Shown piece after piece: positions 8,763 through 19,302 of a stretch of DNA of 64,000 bases. The notes beneath the pieces were generated by a model. The model was not told where the DNA came from. It did not search any database and saw only the letters and a list, made by a program, of their open reading frames with translations. The position numbers were made by a program, and so were the translations under genes. The stretch comes from Mycobacterium shigaense (lineage in GTDB: Bacteria > Actinomycetota > Actinomycetes > Mycobacteriales > Mycobacteriaceae). The stretch lies in assembly GCF_002356315.1 (NCBI RefSeq), contig NZ_AP018164.1, forward strand, positions 1,798,001 through 1,862,000, given 5' to 3'. The stretch's first letter is position 1, and each line of letters begins with the position of its first letter.

Positions 8763-10247
8763 GTGTCAGACGTAGGGACCGCGCGCGTCGACGTCGTGCT
8801 GGTGGGCGCGGGCATCATGAGCGCCACCCTGGGTGCGTTGCTGCGGCTGCTGGAGCCGGACTGGTCGATCACCGTCGTCGAACGGCTGGACGCCGTCGGG
8901 GCCGAGAGCAGCAGCCCGTGGAACAACGCCGGCACCGGCCATTCGGCGCTGTGCGAGCTGAACTACACCCCGCAGCGCGCCGACGGCTCGATCGACATCA
9001 GCAAGGCGGTGACGATCAACGAGCAGTTCCAGGTGACCCGGCAGTTCTGGGCCTACGCCGTCGAAAACGGCGTGCTGACCGACCGCAGCTTCGTCAACAC
9101 CGTTCCGCATGTGAGTTTCGTGCACGGGGCGCATCGCGTCGACTACCTGCGCCGGCGACGTGCGGCGCTGACCGGCAATCCGCTGTTCGCCGGAACCGAA
9201 TTCATCGACGATCCGGACGAATTCGCCCGCCGGCTGCCGCTGATGGCGACCCAGCGCGACTTCTCCGAGCCCGTCGCGCTCAACTGGGCGGCCGACGGCA
9301 CCGACGTCGACTTCGGTTCGCTGTCAAGACAACTCGTCGGCTTCAGCGTGCGCCACGGCGCCACTCTGCTGCTCGGGCACGACGTGAGCAACCTGACCCG
9401 GCGCTCCGACGGCGGCTGGACCGTCACTACCCGCAACCGCCACACCCGCGAAAAGCGCAACATCACAGCGAAATTCGTGTTCCTGGGAGCCGGCGGTGAC
9501 ACGCTTCCGCTGCTGCAGAAGTCCGGCATCACGGAGGCCAGGGGCTTCGCCGGCTTCCCGATCGGCGGCCGGTTCCTGCGTGCCGACAACCCGGCGCTGA
9601 CGGCCGCGCATCGGGCCAAGGTGTACGGCGCTCCCGCGCCGGGGGCCCCGCCACTGGGGGCGCTGCATCTGGATCTGCGATTCGTCAGCGGCAAGTCCTG
9701 GCTGGTGTTCGGGCCCTACGCCGGCTGGTCGCCCAAGTTCCTGAAGTATGGCCGCCGCACCGATCTGGCCCGATCGATCAAGCCGGACAACGTGTTATCC
9801 ATGCTGGGTGTCGGATTCACGGAGCGGATGTTGGTCAAATACTTGATCGGCCAGCTGCGCCTCACCCACGCCGACCGGGTTCGCGTGCTGCGCGAATTCT
9901 CGCCGGGCGCGGCCGATTCGGACTGGGAGCTGATGGCGGCCGGTCAGCGCGTGCAGGTAATTCGCCGGGACCGGCGCAAGTGCGGGGTGCTCGAGTTCAG
10001 CACCACCGTGGTGGGTTCGGCGGACGGCAGCATCGCGGGAATGCTCGGCGGCTCTCCTGGCGCCTCGACCGCGGTGCCGATCGCGCTCGATGTGCTGCGG
10101 CGATGTTTTTCCCACCGCTACCAGGCGTGGCTACCGATCCTCAAGGAGATGGTTCCATCACTGGGCGCCAAGCTATCCGACGAACCGGCGTTATTCGACG
10201 AGGTGTGGTCATGGGGATCGAAGATGTTGAAGACAGGCGTGTCATGA
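8763..10247 (+). CDS. mqo: Malate:quinone oxidoreductase
   Basis: A 494-residue FAD-dependent, membrane-associated enzyme that oxidises malate to oxaloacetate and passes electrons to menaquinone. The N-terminal dinucleotide fold [19 protein letters not shown] and the Mqo-typical segments [23 protein letters not shown] and [18 protein letters not shown] are seen (only key parts given). Length equals the usual ~490 residues. GTG at 8763 follows a GGAGAGG stretch about 14 bases upstream. Its stop codon overlaps the start of the following GNAT gene (ATGA), which opens an operon running through the chelatase and corrin genes. Confidence 0.96.
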   Translation: MSDVGTARVDVVLVGAGIMSATLGALLRLLEPDWSITVVERLDAVGAESSSPWNNAGTGHSALCELNYTPQRADGSIDISKAVTINEQFQVTRQFWAYAVENGVLTDRSFVNTVPHVSFVHGAHRVDYLRRRRAALTGNPLFAGTEFIDDPDEFARRLPLMATQRDFSEPVALNWAADGTDVDFGSLSRQLVGFSVRHGATLLLGHDVSNLTRRSDGGWTVTTRNRHTREKRNITAKFVFLGAGGDTLPLLQKSGITEARGFAGFPIGGRFLRADNPALTAAHRAKVYGAPAPGAPPLGALHLDLRFVSGKSWLVFGPYAGWSPKFLKYGRRTDLARSIKPDNVLSMLGVGFTERMLVKYLIGQLRLTHADRVRVLREFSPGAADSDWELMAAGQRVQVIRRDRRKCGVLEFSTTVVGSADGSIAGMLGGSPGASTAVPIALDVLRRCFSHRYQAWLPILKEMVPSLGAKLSDEPALFDEVWSWGSKMLKTGVS

Positions 10248-10714
10248 CAGAGGCTTTGCGGCGCGTGTGGGCCCAAGATCTCGATGTGCCAACGCTTTAC
10301 GAGCTACTGAAGCTAAGGGTCGAGGTGTTCGTGGTCGAACAGGCGATCCCGTATCCGGAGCTGGACGGCCGCGATCTGCTGCCCGAGACCCGCCACTTCT
10401 GGCTGGAGACATCCGGCGGGGAGGTGATCTGCACGCTGCGCCTGATGGAGGAGCACGCCGGCGGGCAGAAGGCCTTCCGGATCGGCCGGCTGTGCACCAA
10501 ACGCAGCGCCCGCGGTCAGGGCCATACCACCCGGTTGCTGCGCGCCGCGCTGGCCGAGGTCGGCCACTACCCGTGCCGCATCAACGCGCAGACGTATCTG
10601 GCCGAGATGTATGCCCGGCACGGGTTCGTGCGCGACGGCGAGGACTTCGTCGACGACGGCGTCCCGCACGTCCCGATGCTGCGGCCGGGCTCCGGTCTGG
10701 CGGCAAAGCCGTGA
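10244..10714 (+). CDS. GNAT-family N-acetyltransferase (ElaA-like, Rv2851c homologue)
   Basis: A 156-residue GCN5-related acetyltransferase that would transfer acetyl from acetyl-CoA to an amine. The acetyl-CoA binding region appears as [20 protein letters not shown], with the R-x-x-G-x-G-type turn RGQGH, followed by the [12 protein letters not shown] motif typical of the C-terminal strand in ElaA-like proteins. The ATG at 10244 is chosen because it overlaps the mqo stop by four bases and gives the 156 residues known for the M. tuberculosis homologue. Its own stop overlaps the GTG of the chelatase gene. Substrate unknown. Confidence 0.88.
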   Translation: MTEALRRVWAQDLDVPTLYELLKLRVEVFVVEQAIPYPELDGRDLLPETRHFWLETSGGEVICTLRLMEEHAGGQKAFRIGRLCTKRSARGQGHTTRLLRAALAEVGHYPCRINAQTYLAEMYARHGFVRDGEDFVDDGVPHVPMLRPGSGLAAKP

Positions 10715-12546
10715 AGCCCTACCCCTTCAGCGCGATCGTCGGCCACGAGCAGCTGCGCCTGGCCCTGCTGCTGTGCGCAGTGCGCCCGGAGATCGGCGGC
10801 GCGCTGATCCGCGGCGAGAAGGGCACCGCCAAATCGACGGCCGTGCGCGGACTGGCCGCCCTGCTGTCCGCCGCCACCGGAGCAGAGGGTGCCGGCCTGG
10901 TCGAAATGCCTTTGGGTGCTACCGAAGACCGGGTGGTCGGCTCGCTGGATCTGCAGCGGGTGCTGCGCGACGGCGAGCACGCGTTCTCGCCGGGCTTGCT
11001 GGCCCGCGCCCACGGCGGCGTGCTCTACGTCGACGAGGTCAACCTGCTGCATGACCACCTGGTGGACGTTCTGCTCGACGCGGCGGCGATGGGCCGGGTG
11101 CACGTCGAACGCGACGGCATCTCCCACTCGCATGAGGCCCGGTTCGTGCTGATCGGCACCATGAACCCGGAGGAGGGCGAGTTGCGCCCGCAACTGCTGG
11201 ACCGGTTCGGCCTCACCGTCGACGTGCACGCTTCGCGCGACGTCGACGTGCGGGTGGAGGTGATCCGCCAGCGGCTGGCCTATGAGGCCGACCCGGACGG
11301 TTTCGCCCTGCGTTATGCCGCCGACGACGCCGAGCTGGCCCGGCAGATCGCCGAGGCCCGCGCCCTCGTCGGCGATGTGGTGCTGGGCGACAACGAGTTA
11401 CGTCGCATCGCCGCGCTGTGCGCGGCCTTCGACGTCGATGGGATGCGCGCCGATCTGGTGGTGGCGCGCACCGCCGTCGCGCACGCCGCCTGGCGCGGCG
11501 CCGGCCAGGTCGAAGAGCAGGACATCCGGGTGGCCGCCGAGCTGGCATTGCCGCATCGCCGCCGCCGCGACCCGTTCGACGACCCGGGCATCGACCGCGA
11601 CCAGCTGGACGCGGCGCTCGAGCAGACCGGCGCGTCGGAGGACCCGCGGCCGGATCCGGATCCGCCCGGCGGCGGATCAGCCACGGGGACGGAACACGAA
11701 TCACTGCAACAGCATTCGGGATCCGCACGGCCGCCTTCGGCCCGGCCCAGTGCGCCCCCGGCGCAGACCTTCCGCACCCGGGCGCTGACCGTGCCGGGGG
11801 TCGGGGAGGGCGCACCGGGCCGGCGATCCCGCGCGCGCAACAGCTCCGGCAGCGTGGTGGCCGCCGCCGACGGCAGCGACGCCGGCGCGCATGGGCTGCA
11901 CCTGTTCGCCACACTGCTGTCGGCCGCCGAGCACGCCGGGCCCGGGCCGTTGCGGCCCGGCCCGGACGACGTGCGCCGAGCCATTCGGGAAGGGCGCGAA
12001 GGCAATCTGGTGATCTTCGTCGTCGACGCGTCGGGCTCGATGGCCGCGCGGGATCGGATGGCCGCGGTTGGCGGCGCCGCCCTGTCGCTGCTGCGCGACG
12101 CCTACCAGCGCCGCGACAAGGTCGCGGTCATCACGTTCCGCGGGCAGCAGGCTCGGCTGGTGCTGCCGCCGACGTCGTCGGCATACATTGCGGGGCGCCG
12201 GCTTTCCCGGTTCGATACCGGCGGCAAGACCCCGCTGGCCGAGGGTCTGTTGGCCGCGCGCGAGCTGATTGTGCGAGAGCGGGCACGCGACCGGGCACGG
12301 CGCCCGCTGGTAGTGGTGCTCACCGACGGCCGGGCTACCGCCGGGCCGGACCCGTTGGGGCGCAGTCGCTTCGCCGCCGCTCGGCTGGTTGCCGAGGGCG
12401 CGGCCGCGGTCGTGGTGGATTGTGAAACCTCGTACGTGCGGCTGGGATTGGCCGGCCAGCTGGCCGGCCAGCTCGGGGCGCCGCTGATAAGGCTCGAGCA
12501 GCTGCACGCCGACCAGCTGATGCACGCCGTGCGCAGCGTGGCCTGA
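10711..12546 (+). CDS. Fused ChlI/ChlD-type AAA+ metal chelatase subunit (Rv2850c homologue)
   Basis: A 611-residue protein joining an AAA+ ATPase domain (residues ~1-320; Walker [10 protein letters not shown], Walker [11 protein letters not shown], sensor region [19 protein letters not shown]), a Pro/Ser/Thr-rich linker (~320-420) and a C-terminal von Willebrand A domain with the MIDAS motif DASGSMAAR (~435-610). Such ChlI-ChlD fusions serve as the motor subunits of magnesium or cobalt chelatases. There is no chlorophyll pathway in mycobacteria and the next genes are cobO and cobB, so the likely role is cobalt insertion with a CobN subunit encoded elsewhere; that is inference. GTG at 10711 overlaps the GNAT stop (GTGA). 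Confidence 0.9.
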   Translation: MKPYPFSAIVGHEQLRLALLLCAVRPEIGGALIRGEKGTAKSTAVRGLAALLSAATGAEGAGLVEMPLGATEDRVVGSLDLQRVLRDGEHAFSPGLLARAHGGVLYVDEVNLLHDHLVDVLLDAAAMGRVHVERDGISHSHEARFVLIGTMNPEEGELRPQLLDRFGLTVDVHASRDVDVRVEVIRQRLAYEADPDGFALRYAADDAELARQIAEARALVGDVVLGDNELRRIAALCAAFDVDGMRADLVVARTAVAHAAWRGAGQVEEQDIRVAAELALPHRRRRDPFDDPGIDRDQLDAALEQTGASEDPRPDPDPPGGGSATGTEHESLQQHSGSARPPSARPSAPPAQTFRTRALTVPGVGEGAPGRRSRARNSSGSVVAAADGSDAGAHGLHLFATLLSAAEHAGPGPLRPGPDDVRRAIREGREGNLVIFVVDASGSMAARDRMAAVGGAALSLLRDAYQRRDKVAVITFRGQQARLVLPPTSSAYIAGRRLSRFDTGGKTPLAEGLLAARELIVRERARDRARRPLVVVLTDGRATAGPDPLGRSRFAAARLVAEGAAAVVVDCETSYVRLGLAGQLAGQLGAPLIRLEQLHADQLMHAVRSVA

Positions 12547-12568
12547 GTCGGGCGAAAGGTAGCCGCCG

Positions 12569-13183
12569 ATGCCGCAGGGCACCCCAGCGCAGATCCCCGA
12601 CGACGGCCTGACCACCCGAGCCCGGCGTAACACGCCGGTGCTGGCGGTGCACACCGGCGAGGGCAAGGGCAAGTCGACCGCGGCGTTCGGAATGGCGTTG
12701 CGCGCGTGGAATGTCGGACTGAGCGTCGCGGTGTTCCAATTCGTCAAGAGCGCCAAGTGGAAGGTCGGCGAGGAGGCGGCGCTGCGCGAGCTCGGGCAGC
12801 TGCACACCGAGCGTGGCGTGGGCGGGCCGGTGGAATGGCACAAGATGGGCTCGGGCTGGTCCTGGTCGCGCAAACCCGGCAGCGACGTCGACCACGCCGC
12901 GGCGGCGGCTGACGGGTGGGCCGAAATATCGCGGCGGCTGGCCGCGCAACGGCACGACTTCTACGTGCTCGACGAGTTCACCTACCCGCTCAAGTGGGGC
13001 TGGATCGACGTCGGTGACGTGGTCGAGGCGTTGGCGGCCCGGCCCGGGCACCAGCACGTGGTGATCACCGGGCGCGACGCCCCGCCCCGGCTGATCGAGG
13101 CCGCCGATCTGGTCACGGAGATGAGCAAGGTCAAGCACCCGATGGATGCCGGACGCAAAGGGCAAAAGGGCATCGAGTGGTGA
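12569..13183 (+). CDS. cobO: Cob(I)yrinic acid a,c-diamide adenosyltransferase
   Basis: A 204-residue ATP:corrinoid adenosyltransferase of the CobA/CobO type, which attaches the 5'-deoxyadenosyl group to reduced corrinoid. The P-loop GEGKGKSTAAFGMALR is at residues ~30-45, followed by the KSAKWKVGEE region and the YVLDEFTYPLKWGW segment that carries the Walker B-like acidic residue. Length is normal. The start lies 22 bases after the chelatase stop, with a GAAAGGTAG stretch upstream, and the stop overlaps the cobB start, so it belongs to the same transcript. Confidence 0.95.
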   Translation: MPQGTPAQIPDDGLTTRARRNTPVLAVHTGEGKGKSTAAFGMALRAWNVGLSVAVFQFVKSAKWKVGEEAALRELGQLHTERGVGGPVEWHKMGSGWSWSRKPGSDVDHAAAAADGWAEISRRLAAQRHDFYVLDEFTYPLKWGWIDVGDVVEALAARPGHQHVVITGRDAPPRLIEAADLVTEMSKVKHPMDAGRKGQKGIEW

Positions 13184-14565
13184 GCGTTCCCGCGGTCGTC
13201 GTTGCCGCGCCGGCGTCGGGCAGCGGAAAGACCACGGTCGCAACGGGTTTGATCGGCGCGTTGCGACAGGCCGGGCATGTGGTGGCGCCGTTCAAAGTGG
13301 GCCCGGACTTCATCGACCCGGGCTATCACACACTGGCGGCCGGCCGACTCGGGCGCAACCTCGACGCGGTGATGGTGTCCGAGCGGCTCGTCGGGCCCCT
13401 CTACGCCCACGGCAGCGCCGGCGCGCAGCTTTCGGTGATCGAAGGCGTGATGGGCCTTTTCGACGGGCGGATCGGGCCCGCCGCGACCGTGCCGGCCCAG
13501 GGGTCGACGGCTCATGTCGCCGGGCTGCTGGGCGCCCCGGTGCTGCTAGTGGTCGACGCGCGCGGCCAAAGCCAGAGCATCGCCGCGCTGCTGCACGGGT
13601 TTTCGACGTTCGACTCGGCAACCCGGATCGCGGGCGTGATCCTCAACCGGGTCGGGTCGCAGCGGCACGAGCAGGTGCTGCGGCAGGCCTGCGAGCAGGC
13701 CGGCGTCCCGGTGCTGGGCGCCATTCCGCGCGCCGCCGAATTAGAGCTGCCGACAAGGTATTTGGGCCTGGTTACCGCCGTCGAGTATGGCCAGCGCGCG
13801 CGACTGGCGGTCGACGCGATGACCGCGCTGGTCGCTCGCCACGTCGACCTGGGCGCCGTGGTGGCGGCCGCCGGAAGCCGGGTCGCCGACCCCCCGTGGG
13901 ATCCCGCGCACGCGGTCGTCGCGGAGCGCGGACGGCGGGCCGTCGTCGCGCTGGCGGCCGGGAAGGCCTTCACCTTCGCCTACGCCGAACACGTCGAGCT
14001 GCTGCGCGCCGCTGGTGCCGACGTGGTCGAGTTCGACCCGCTGACCGACGCGTTGCCGCAGGGCACCGATGCCGTCGTGCTGCCCGGCGGGTTTCCCGAG
14101 CAATTCACCGCGGAGCTGTCGGCCAATGACGTCGTGCGCCGCCAGATCGCGGATCTCGCCGCCGCGGGCGCGCCGGTGCACGCCGAATGCGCGGGTCTGA
14201 TCTACCTGGCCACCGAGCTCGACGGGTATCCGATGTGCGGCGCCGTCGCCGGATCGGCGCGGTTCACCTCGCGGCTGACGCTGGCGTACCGCGAGGCCGT
14301 CGCCGTGGCCGATTCGTCGCTGTATCGCGTCGGCGAGCGCGTCGTCGGGCACGAATTCCACCGCACGGCGGTCACATTCACCGAGAGCTACCAGCCCGCG
14401 TGGGCGTACCGGGGCGCCCGGGGCACCAACGTCGACACCCTTCGCGACGGCGTCGTGCATGCCGGGGTGCACGCGTCTTATCTGCACACACATCCGGCGG
14501 CGACGCCCGGTGCCGTCGCGCGCTTCGTGGCGCACGCGGCCGCCCGGCGCCGAGAGGACCGTTGA
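13177..14565 (+). CDS. cobB: Cobyrinic acid a,c-diamide synthase
   Basis: A 462-residue glutamine amidotransferase that amidates the a and c side chains of (hydrogeno)byrinic acid. The N-terminal domain has the ATP-binding motif APASGSGKTTVATGL; the C-terminal GATase domain has the Cys in HAECAGLIYLATEL and the late His in HASYLHTHPAATPG. Two GTG codons in tandem (13177 and 13180) can serve as start; the second forms a GTGA overlap with the cobO stop. Domain order distinguishes it from CobQ, which also occurs in this window. It is cotranscribed with cobO and probably cysG, which begins 14 bases later. Confidence 0.95.
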   Translation: MVSVPAVVVAAPASGSGKTTVATGLIGALRQAGHVVAPFKVGPDFIDPGYHTLAAGRLGRNLDAVMVSERLVGPLYAHGSAGAQLSVIEGVMGLFDGRIGPAATVPAQGSTAHVAGLLGAPVLLVVDARGQSQSIAALLHGFSTFDSATRIAGVILNRVGSQRHEQVLRQACEQAGVPVLGAIPRAAELELPTRYLGLVTAVEYGQRARLAVDAMTALVARHVDLGAVVAAAGSRVADPPWDPAHAVVAERGRRAVVALAAGKAFTFAYAEHVELLRAAGADVVEFDPLTDALPQGTDAVVLPGGFPEQFTAELSANDVVRRQIADLAAAGAPVHAECAGLIYLATELDGYPMCGAVAGSARFTSRLTLAYREAVAVADSSLYRVGERVVGHEFHRTAVTFTESYQPAWAYRGARGTNVDTLRDGVVHAGVHASYLHTHPAATPGAVARFVAHAAARRREDR

Positions 14566-14578
14566 CTAGGCTTGCCGG

Positions 14579-15805
14579 GTGACCGAGAGCCCGTACCTCG
14601 TCGGACTGCGGCTGACCGGCAGGAAGGTCGTCGTGGTCGGCGGAGGCAGCGTCGCGCAGCGCCGGTTGCCATTGCTGATCGCCAGCGGCGCCGATGTGCA
14701 CGTCATCACCCGCACGGCCACGCCCGCCGTCGAGGCGATGAGCGGGATCACCCTGGCCGTGCGCGAATACCGCGACGGTGACCTCGACGGAGCCTGGTAC
14801 GCGATCGCGGCCACCAACGATCCGGCCGTCAACGCCGCGGTGGTGGCCGAGGCCGACGGTCGCCGTGTCTTCTGTGTGCGGGCGGACATCGCTGTCGATG
14901 GATCGGCGGTGACGCCGGCGACGTTCGAGTACGCCGGGCTGTCGGTCGGGGTGCTGGCCGGCGGCGAACACCGCAGATCGGCCGCGATCCGCTCGGCCAT
15001 CCGCGAGGCGCTGCAGCAGGGGCTCATCACCCCCGAGAGCCCGGCGAGTTCCGATGTGGTGCGCGGCGGGGTGGCGCTGGTCGGCGGCGGCCCGGGCGAC
15101 CCCGAACTGATCACCGTGCGCGGGCGCCGCCTGCTGGCTCACGCCGACGTCGTGGTCGCCGACCGCCTGGCGCCGCCGGAGCTGCTCGCCGAACTGGCGC
15201 CGCACGTCGAGGTCATCGACGCGGCCAAGATCCCCTACGGGCGGGCGATGGCGCAGGACGCCATCAACGGCGTGATGATCGAGCGGGCGCGGGCGGGGAA
15301 GTTTGTGGTGCGCCTCAAAGGGGGAGATCCCTTTGTGTTCGCCCGCGGCTACGAGGAGGTCTTGGCATGCATCGACGCCGGCATCCCCGTGACCGTGGTG
15401 CCCGGTCTGACAAGTGCCATAGCCGTGCCCGCCCTGGCGGGCGTTCCGGTCACGCACCGGGCGGTAAATCACGAGTTCGTGGTGGTCAGCGGCCACCTGG
15501 CGCCCGGTCATCCCGAATCGTTAGTGAATTGGAATGCGCTGGCGAAGATGTCCGGGACGATCGTTTTGCTGATGGCGGTCGAACGCATCGAACTCTTCGC
15601 CGAAATTTTGCTGAAAGGCGGGCGACCTGCGGATACGCCCGTCCTGGTGGTCCAAAACGGCACAACGGCAGATCAGCGCACCTTGCGAGCCACGCTTGCC
15701 GACACGCCCCGGAAGGTCCGTGCAGAGGGGATTCGACCTCCCGCGATCATCGTGATCGGGCCCGTAGTAGGCCTCAGCGGCGTTCGCCGCTTAAACAGAT
15801 CTTAA
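14579..15805 (+). CDS. cysG: Sirohaem synthase-like: precorrin-2 dehydrogenase plus uroporphyrinogen-III methyltransferase
   Basis: A 408-residue two-domain enzyme. Residues ~1-150 form the NAD-binding precorrin-2 dehydrogenase/ferrochelatase part (VVVVGGGSVAQRRLPLL); residues ~160-405 are the SAM-dependent uroporphyrinogen-III C-methyltransferase (VALVGGGPGDPELITVRG, then VRLKGGDPFVFARGYEE). The protein makes precorrin-2 and sirohydrochlorin, the branch point between sirohaem for sulfite/nitrite reduction and cobalamin. GTG at 14579 gives the normal start. It follows cobB by 14 bases. Its stop codon lies within an AT-rich palindromic stretch that precedes efpA. Confidence 0.95.
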   Translation: MTESPYLVGLRLTGRKVVVVGGGSVAQRRLPLLIASGADVHVITRTATPAVEAMSGITLAVREYRDGDLDGAWYAIAATNDPAVNAAVVAEADGRRVFCVRADIAVDGSAVTPATFEYAGLSVGVLAGGEHRRSAAIRSAIREALQQGLITPESPASSDVVRGGVALVGGGPGDPELITVRGRRLLAHADVVVADRLAPPELLAELAPHVEVIDAAKIPYGRAMAQDAINGVMIERARAGKFVVRLKGGDPFVFARGYEEVLACIDAGIPVTVVPGLTSAIAVPALAGVPVTHRAVNHEFVVVSGHLAPGHPESLVNWNALAKMSGTIVLLMAVERIELFAEILLKGGRPADTPVLVVQNGTTADQRTLRATLADTPRKVRAEGIRPPAIIVIGPVVGLSGVRRLNRS

Positions 15806-15814
15806 GATTACTGT
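15795..15814. promoter_or_regulatory. AT-rich palindromic stretch upstream of efpA
   Basis: The stretch around the cysG stop contains ATCTTAAGAT (15799-15808, a perfect palindrome) inside ACAG...CTGT arms (15795-15798 and 15811-15814). It is sharply AT-rich against its surroundings and lies 14-33 bases before the efpA ATG, so it could be an operator or the -10 region of an efpA promoter. TAAGAT within it resembles a -10 hexamer. No -35 element is obvious. Function is inferred only. Confidence 0.35.
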
Positions 15815-15827
15815 AAGGTAACCCGTT

Positions 15828-17432
15828 ATGACGGCTCTCAACGACACAGAGCGCGCAGCCCACAATCTGGCCGCTGCCCGCCCCGATCGTCCGGCCCCGG
15901 CGCGCAGCCAGCGCCCGTCCCAGGCCGCTTCCGAGACCGCCTCTGCTCGTCTGAGCAGGTATTATCCTGCGTGGCTGCCGTCGCGCCGCTTCATTGCGGC
16001 GGTCATCGCCATCGGCGGCATGCAGCTGCTGGCCACGATGGACAGCACCGTGGCCATCGTGGCACTTCCTAAGATTCAGAACGAGCTGAGCCTGTCCGAC
16101 GCCGGCCGCAGCTGGGTGATCACCGCCTACGTGCTGACCTTCGGCGGGCTGATGCTGCTGGGCGGTCGCCTCGGCGACACCATCGGTCGCAAGCGCACCT
16201 TCATCGTGGGCGTCACCCTGTTCACCATCTCCTCGGTGCTGTGCGCCGTGGCGTGGGACGAGGTGACGCTGGTCATCGCGCGGCTTTCCCAGGGGGTCGG
16301 GTCCGCCATCGCCTCGCCCACGGGTCTGGCGCTGGTGGCGACGACCTTCGCGAAGGGCCCGGCGCGCAACGCGGCCACGGCGGTATTCGCGGCGATGACC
16401 GCGGTCGGCTCCGTGATGGGCCTGGTCGTCGGTGGGGCGCTGACCGAGTGGTCTTGGCGGCTGGCCTTCCTGGTCAACGTCCCGATCGGGCTGGTGATGA
16501 TCTACCTGGCCCGCACCGCGCTGCGGGAGACCAACCGGGAGCGGATGAAGCTCGATGCCGCCGGCGCCATGCTGGCCACCCTGGCGTGCACGGCCGCCGT
16601 GTTCGCCTTCTCGATGGGCCCGGAAAAGGGCTGGATCTCGATCACCACCATCGGCTCGGGCGTCGTGGCGCTGGGCGCCGCGTTGGCGTTCATCGTGGTC
16701 GAGCGCACCGCCGAAAACCCCGTCGTGCCGTTCGCTTTGTTCCGTGACCGCAACCGGCTGGTCACCTTCATCGCGATCTTTTTGGCCGGTGGGCTGATGT
16801 TCAGCCTGACGGTGTGCATCGGCCTGTACGTGCAGGACGTCCTCGGCTACAGTGCGCTGCGCGCCGGCATCGGCTTCATCCCCTTCGTCATCGCGATGGG
16901 GATCGGCCTGGGCGTCTCGTCGCAGCTGGTGTCGCGCTTCTCGCCCCGGGTGCTGACCATCGGCGGCGGGATCCTGCTGTTCTGGGCGATGCTCTACGGC
17001 TGGGCGTTCATGCACCGCGGCGTCGCGTACTTCCCCAACCTGGTCCTGCCCATCGTGGTCGGCGGCATCGGCATCGGCATGGCCGTCGTCCCGCTGACGC
17101 TGTCGGCGATCGCCGGCGTGGGCTTCGACCAGATCGGCCCGGTGTCGGCGGTCACGCTGATGCTGCAGAGCCTGGGCGGGCCGCTGGTGCTCGCCGTCAT
17201 CCAGGCCGTGATCACCTCGCGGACGCTCTATATGGGCGGCATCACCGGCCCGGTGAAGTTCATGAACGAGGCGCAGCTGTGCGCGCTCGACAACGGCTAC
17301 ACCTACGGCTTGCTGTGGGTGGCCGGCGTGGCCGTCGTCGTCGGCGGCGCCGCGCTGCTGATCGGCTACACCCCCGACGAGGTTGCCCACGCCCAAGAGG
17401 TCAAGGAAGCCATCGACGCCGGCGAGCTGTAA
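15828..17432 (+). CDS. efpA: Major facilitator superfamily drug efflux protein EfpA
   Basis: A 534-residue inner-membrane transporter of the 14-helix DHA2/QacA group of the major facilitator superfamily, driven by proton exchange. Hydrophobic spans are seen throughout, preceded by a ~50-residue hydrophilic N-terminus. MFS motif A occurs as GGRLGDTIGRKRTF after helix 2, and the Asp in MDSTVAIVALP belongs to the helix-1 motif D1 of this group. Length and sequence agree with EfpA (Rv2846c), implicated in efflux of isoniazid and other drugs in mycobacteria. The gene begins 22 bases after cysG and precedes proS by 63 bases; the AT-rich palindrome upstream suggests its own promoter. Confidence 0.96.
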   Translation: MTALNDTERAAHNLAAARPDRPAPARSQRPSQAASETASARLSRYYPAWLPSRRFIAAVIAIGGMQLLATMDSTVAIVALPKIQNELSLSDAGRSWVITAYVLTFGGLMLLGGRLGDTIGRKRTFIVGVTLFTISSVLCAVAWDEVTLVIARLSQGVGSAIASPTGLALVATTFAKGPARNAATAVFAAMTAVGSVMGLVVGGALTEWSWRLAFLVNVPIGLVMIYLARTALRETNRERMKLDAAGAMLATLACTAAVFAFSMGPEKGWISITTIGSGVVALGAALAFIVVERTAENPVVPFALFRDRNRLVTFIAIFLAGGLMFSLTVCIGLYVQDVLGYSALRAGIGFIPFVIAMGIGLGVSSQLVSRFSPRVLTIGGGILLFWAMLYGWAFMHRGVAYFPNLVLPIVVGGIGIGMAVVPLTLSAIAGVGFDQIGPVSAVTLMLQSLGGPLVLAVIQAVITSRTLYMGGITGPVKFMNEAQLCALDNGYTYGLLWVAGVAVVVGGAALLIGYTPDEVAHAQEVKEAIDAGEL

Positions 17433-17495
17433 CCGCGTCGTAGGAGGCTACGCGCCCGGCTTCACCGAACACCCGACAGGCTAGGCTGGCCCGCT

Positions 17496-19244
17496 GTGAT
17501 CACCCGGATGTCCGAGCTTTTCCTGCGCACCTTGCGCGACGATCCCGCCGACGCCGAAGTCGCCAGCCACAAGCTGCTGGTGCGCGCCGGATACGTCCGG
17601 CCGGTCGGCCCGGGGTTGTACAGCTGGCTGCCGTTGGGCTTGCGGGTGTTGCGCAACATCGAACGCGTCGTCCGCGAGGAGATGAACGCGATTGGCGGGC
17701 AGGAGATTCTGTTTCCCGCCCTGTTGCCGCGCGGGCCCTACGAGACGACGAGCCGGTGGGCCGAGTACGGCGACGGGGTGTTCCGGGTGCGGGACCGCCG
17801 CGACAACGACTACCTGCTGGCGCCCACGCACGAAGAGGTGTTCACCCTGACCGTCAAGGGCGAATACAACTCCTACAAGGACTTTCCACTCACCCTGTAC
17901 CAAATCCAGGGCAAGTACCGCGACGAGGCCCGGCCGCGGGCCGGCATCCTGCGGGCCCGGGAGTTCGTGATGAAGGACTCCTACTCGTTCGACGTCGACG
18001 CCGGGGGGCTCAAAGCGGCCTACCACGCGCACCGCGAGGCCTATCAGCGCATCTTCGACCGGCTGGAGCTGCGCTACGTCATCGTGTCGGCGGTCTCCGG
18101 CGCCATGGGCGGCAGCGCGTCCGAGGAATTCCTGGCCGAGAGCCCGGTCGGCGAGGACACTTTCGTGCGCTGCCTGGAGTCGGGCTATGCGGCCAACGTC
18201 GAGGCCGTGCTCACCGCCCGGCCCGAGGCGCTGCCCATCGAGGGCCAGCCCGAGGCCGTCGTGCACGACACCGGCGACACTCCCACCATCGCCAGCCTGG
18301 TGGCCTGGGCGAACGACGCAGACCTGGGCCGCACCGTCACCGCGGCCGACACGTTGAAGAACGTCCTGGTGAAAGTCCGTGAGCCGGGCGGGGATTGGGA
18401 GCTGTTGGCCATCGGCGTGCCCGGCGACCGCGAGGTCGACGACAAGCGGCTGGGCGCCGCTCTGGAGCCCGCCGAGTACGAGCTGCTCGGAGACGCCGAT
18501 TTCGCCAGGTACCCGTTCCTGGTCAAGGGCTACATCGGGCCGAAGGCATTGCGGGACAACCAGGTTCGTTATCTGGTCGATCCGCGGGTGGTCGACGGCA
18601 CCAGCTGGATCACCGGCGCCGACGCGCCGGGCCGGCATGTCGTCGGGCTGGTGGCCGGCCGCGACTTCACCGCCGACGGCACCATCGAGGCCGCCGAGGT
18701 GCGTGAGGGTGATCCCTCCCCGGACGGCGCCGGCCCGCTGGTGATGGCGCGCGGCATCGAGATCGGGCACATCTTCCAGCTCGGCCGCAAATACACCGAC
18801 GCCTTCGCCGTCGACGTGCTCGGCGAGGACGGCAAGCCGGTGCGATTGACCATGGGCTCCTATGGAATTGGGGTTTCGCGCCTGGTCGCGGTCGTCGCCG
18901 AACAGCAGCACGACGAGCTGGGCCTGCGCTGGCCCGCGGAGATCGCGCCGTACGACGTGCACATGGTGATCGCCAACAAGGACGCCGAGGCGCGGGCCGG
19001 GGCCGCGGAGCTGGCCGCCGACCTGGATCGGCTGGGGCTGGCCGTGCTGCTCGATGATCGCCAGGCCTCGCCCGGCGTCAAGTTCAAGGACGCCGAGCTC
19101 CTGGGCATGCCGTGGGTCGTCGTCGTGGGACGCGGCTGGGCCGACGGCGTGGTGGAGTTGCGCGACCGCTTCGGCGGTCAAACGCGTGAGCTGCCGACCG
19201 GCGACACGCTGGCCACCGACATCGCCGCGGCCCTGGCGCGTTAG
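17496..19244 (+). CDS. proS: Prolyl-tRNA synthetase
   Basis: A 582-residue class II aminoacyl-tRNA synthetase that charges tRNA-Pro in the cytosol. Class II motif 2 is seen in the [18 protein letters not shown] region and motif 3 in [15 protein letters not shown]; between them (~residues 220-400) is the bacterial-type insertion (editing) domain, and the C-terminal ~110 residues ([13 protein letters not shown] onward) form the anticodon-binding domain. GTG at 17496 is used; an in-frame ATG ([18 protein letters not shown]) lies four codons later and may be the true start. The following two genes are on the opposite strand. Confidence 0.96.
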   Translation: MITRMSELFLRTLRDDPADAEVASHKLLVRAGYVRPVGPGLYSWLPLGLRVLRNIERVVREEMNAIGGQEILFPALLPRGPYETTSRWAEYGDGVFRVRDRRDNDYLLAPTHEEVFTLTVKGEYNSYKDFPLTLYQIQGKYRDEARPRAGILRAREFVMKDSYSFDVDAGGLKAAYHAHREAYQRIFDRLELRYVIVSAVSGAMGGSASEEFLAESPVGEDTFVRCLESGYAANVEAVLTARPEALPIEGQPEAVVHDTGDTPTIASLVAWANDADLGRTVTAADTLKNVLVKVREPGGDWELLAIGVPGDREVDDKRLGAALEPAEYELLGDADFARYPFLVKGYIGPKALRDNQVRYLVDPRVVDGTSWITGADAPGRHVVGLVAGRDFTADGTIEAAEVREGDPSPDGAGPLVMARGIEIGHIFQLGRKYTDAFAVDVLGEDGKPVRLTMGSYGIGVSRLVAVVAEQQHDELGLRWPAEIAPYDVHMVIANKDAEARAGAAELAADLDRLGLAVLLDDRQASPGVKFKDAELLGMPWVVVVGRGWADGVVELRDRFGGQTRELPTGDTLATDIAAALAR

Positions 19245-19302
19245 GGACGACGGTAGCGACGCGCTTCGCCCGGCCTTGCCGCGCTCGCGATCGCCACGCT
19301 GG

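Noticed and set aside
15774-17396. A 540-residue minus-strand ORF opposite efpA
   Set aside because: Antisense to a complete MFS transporter, no motif, unnatural composition.
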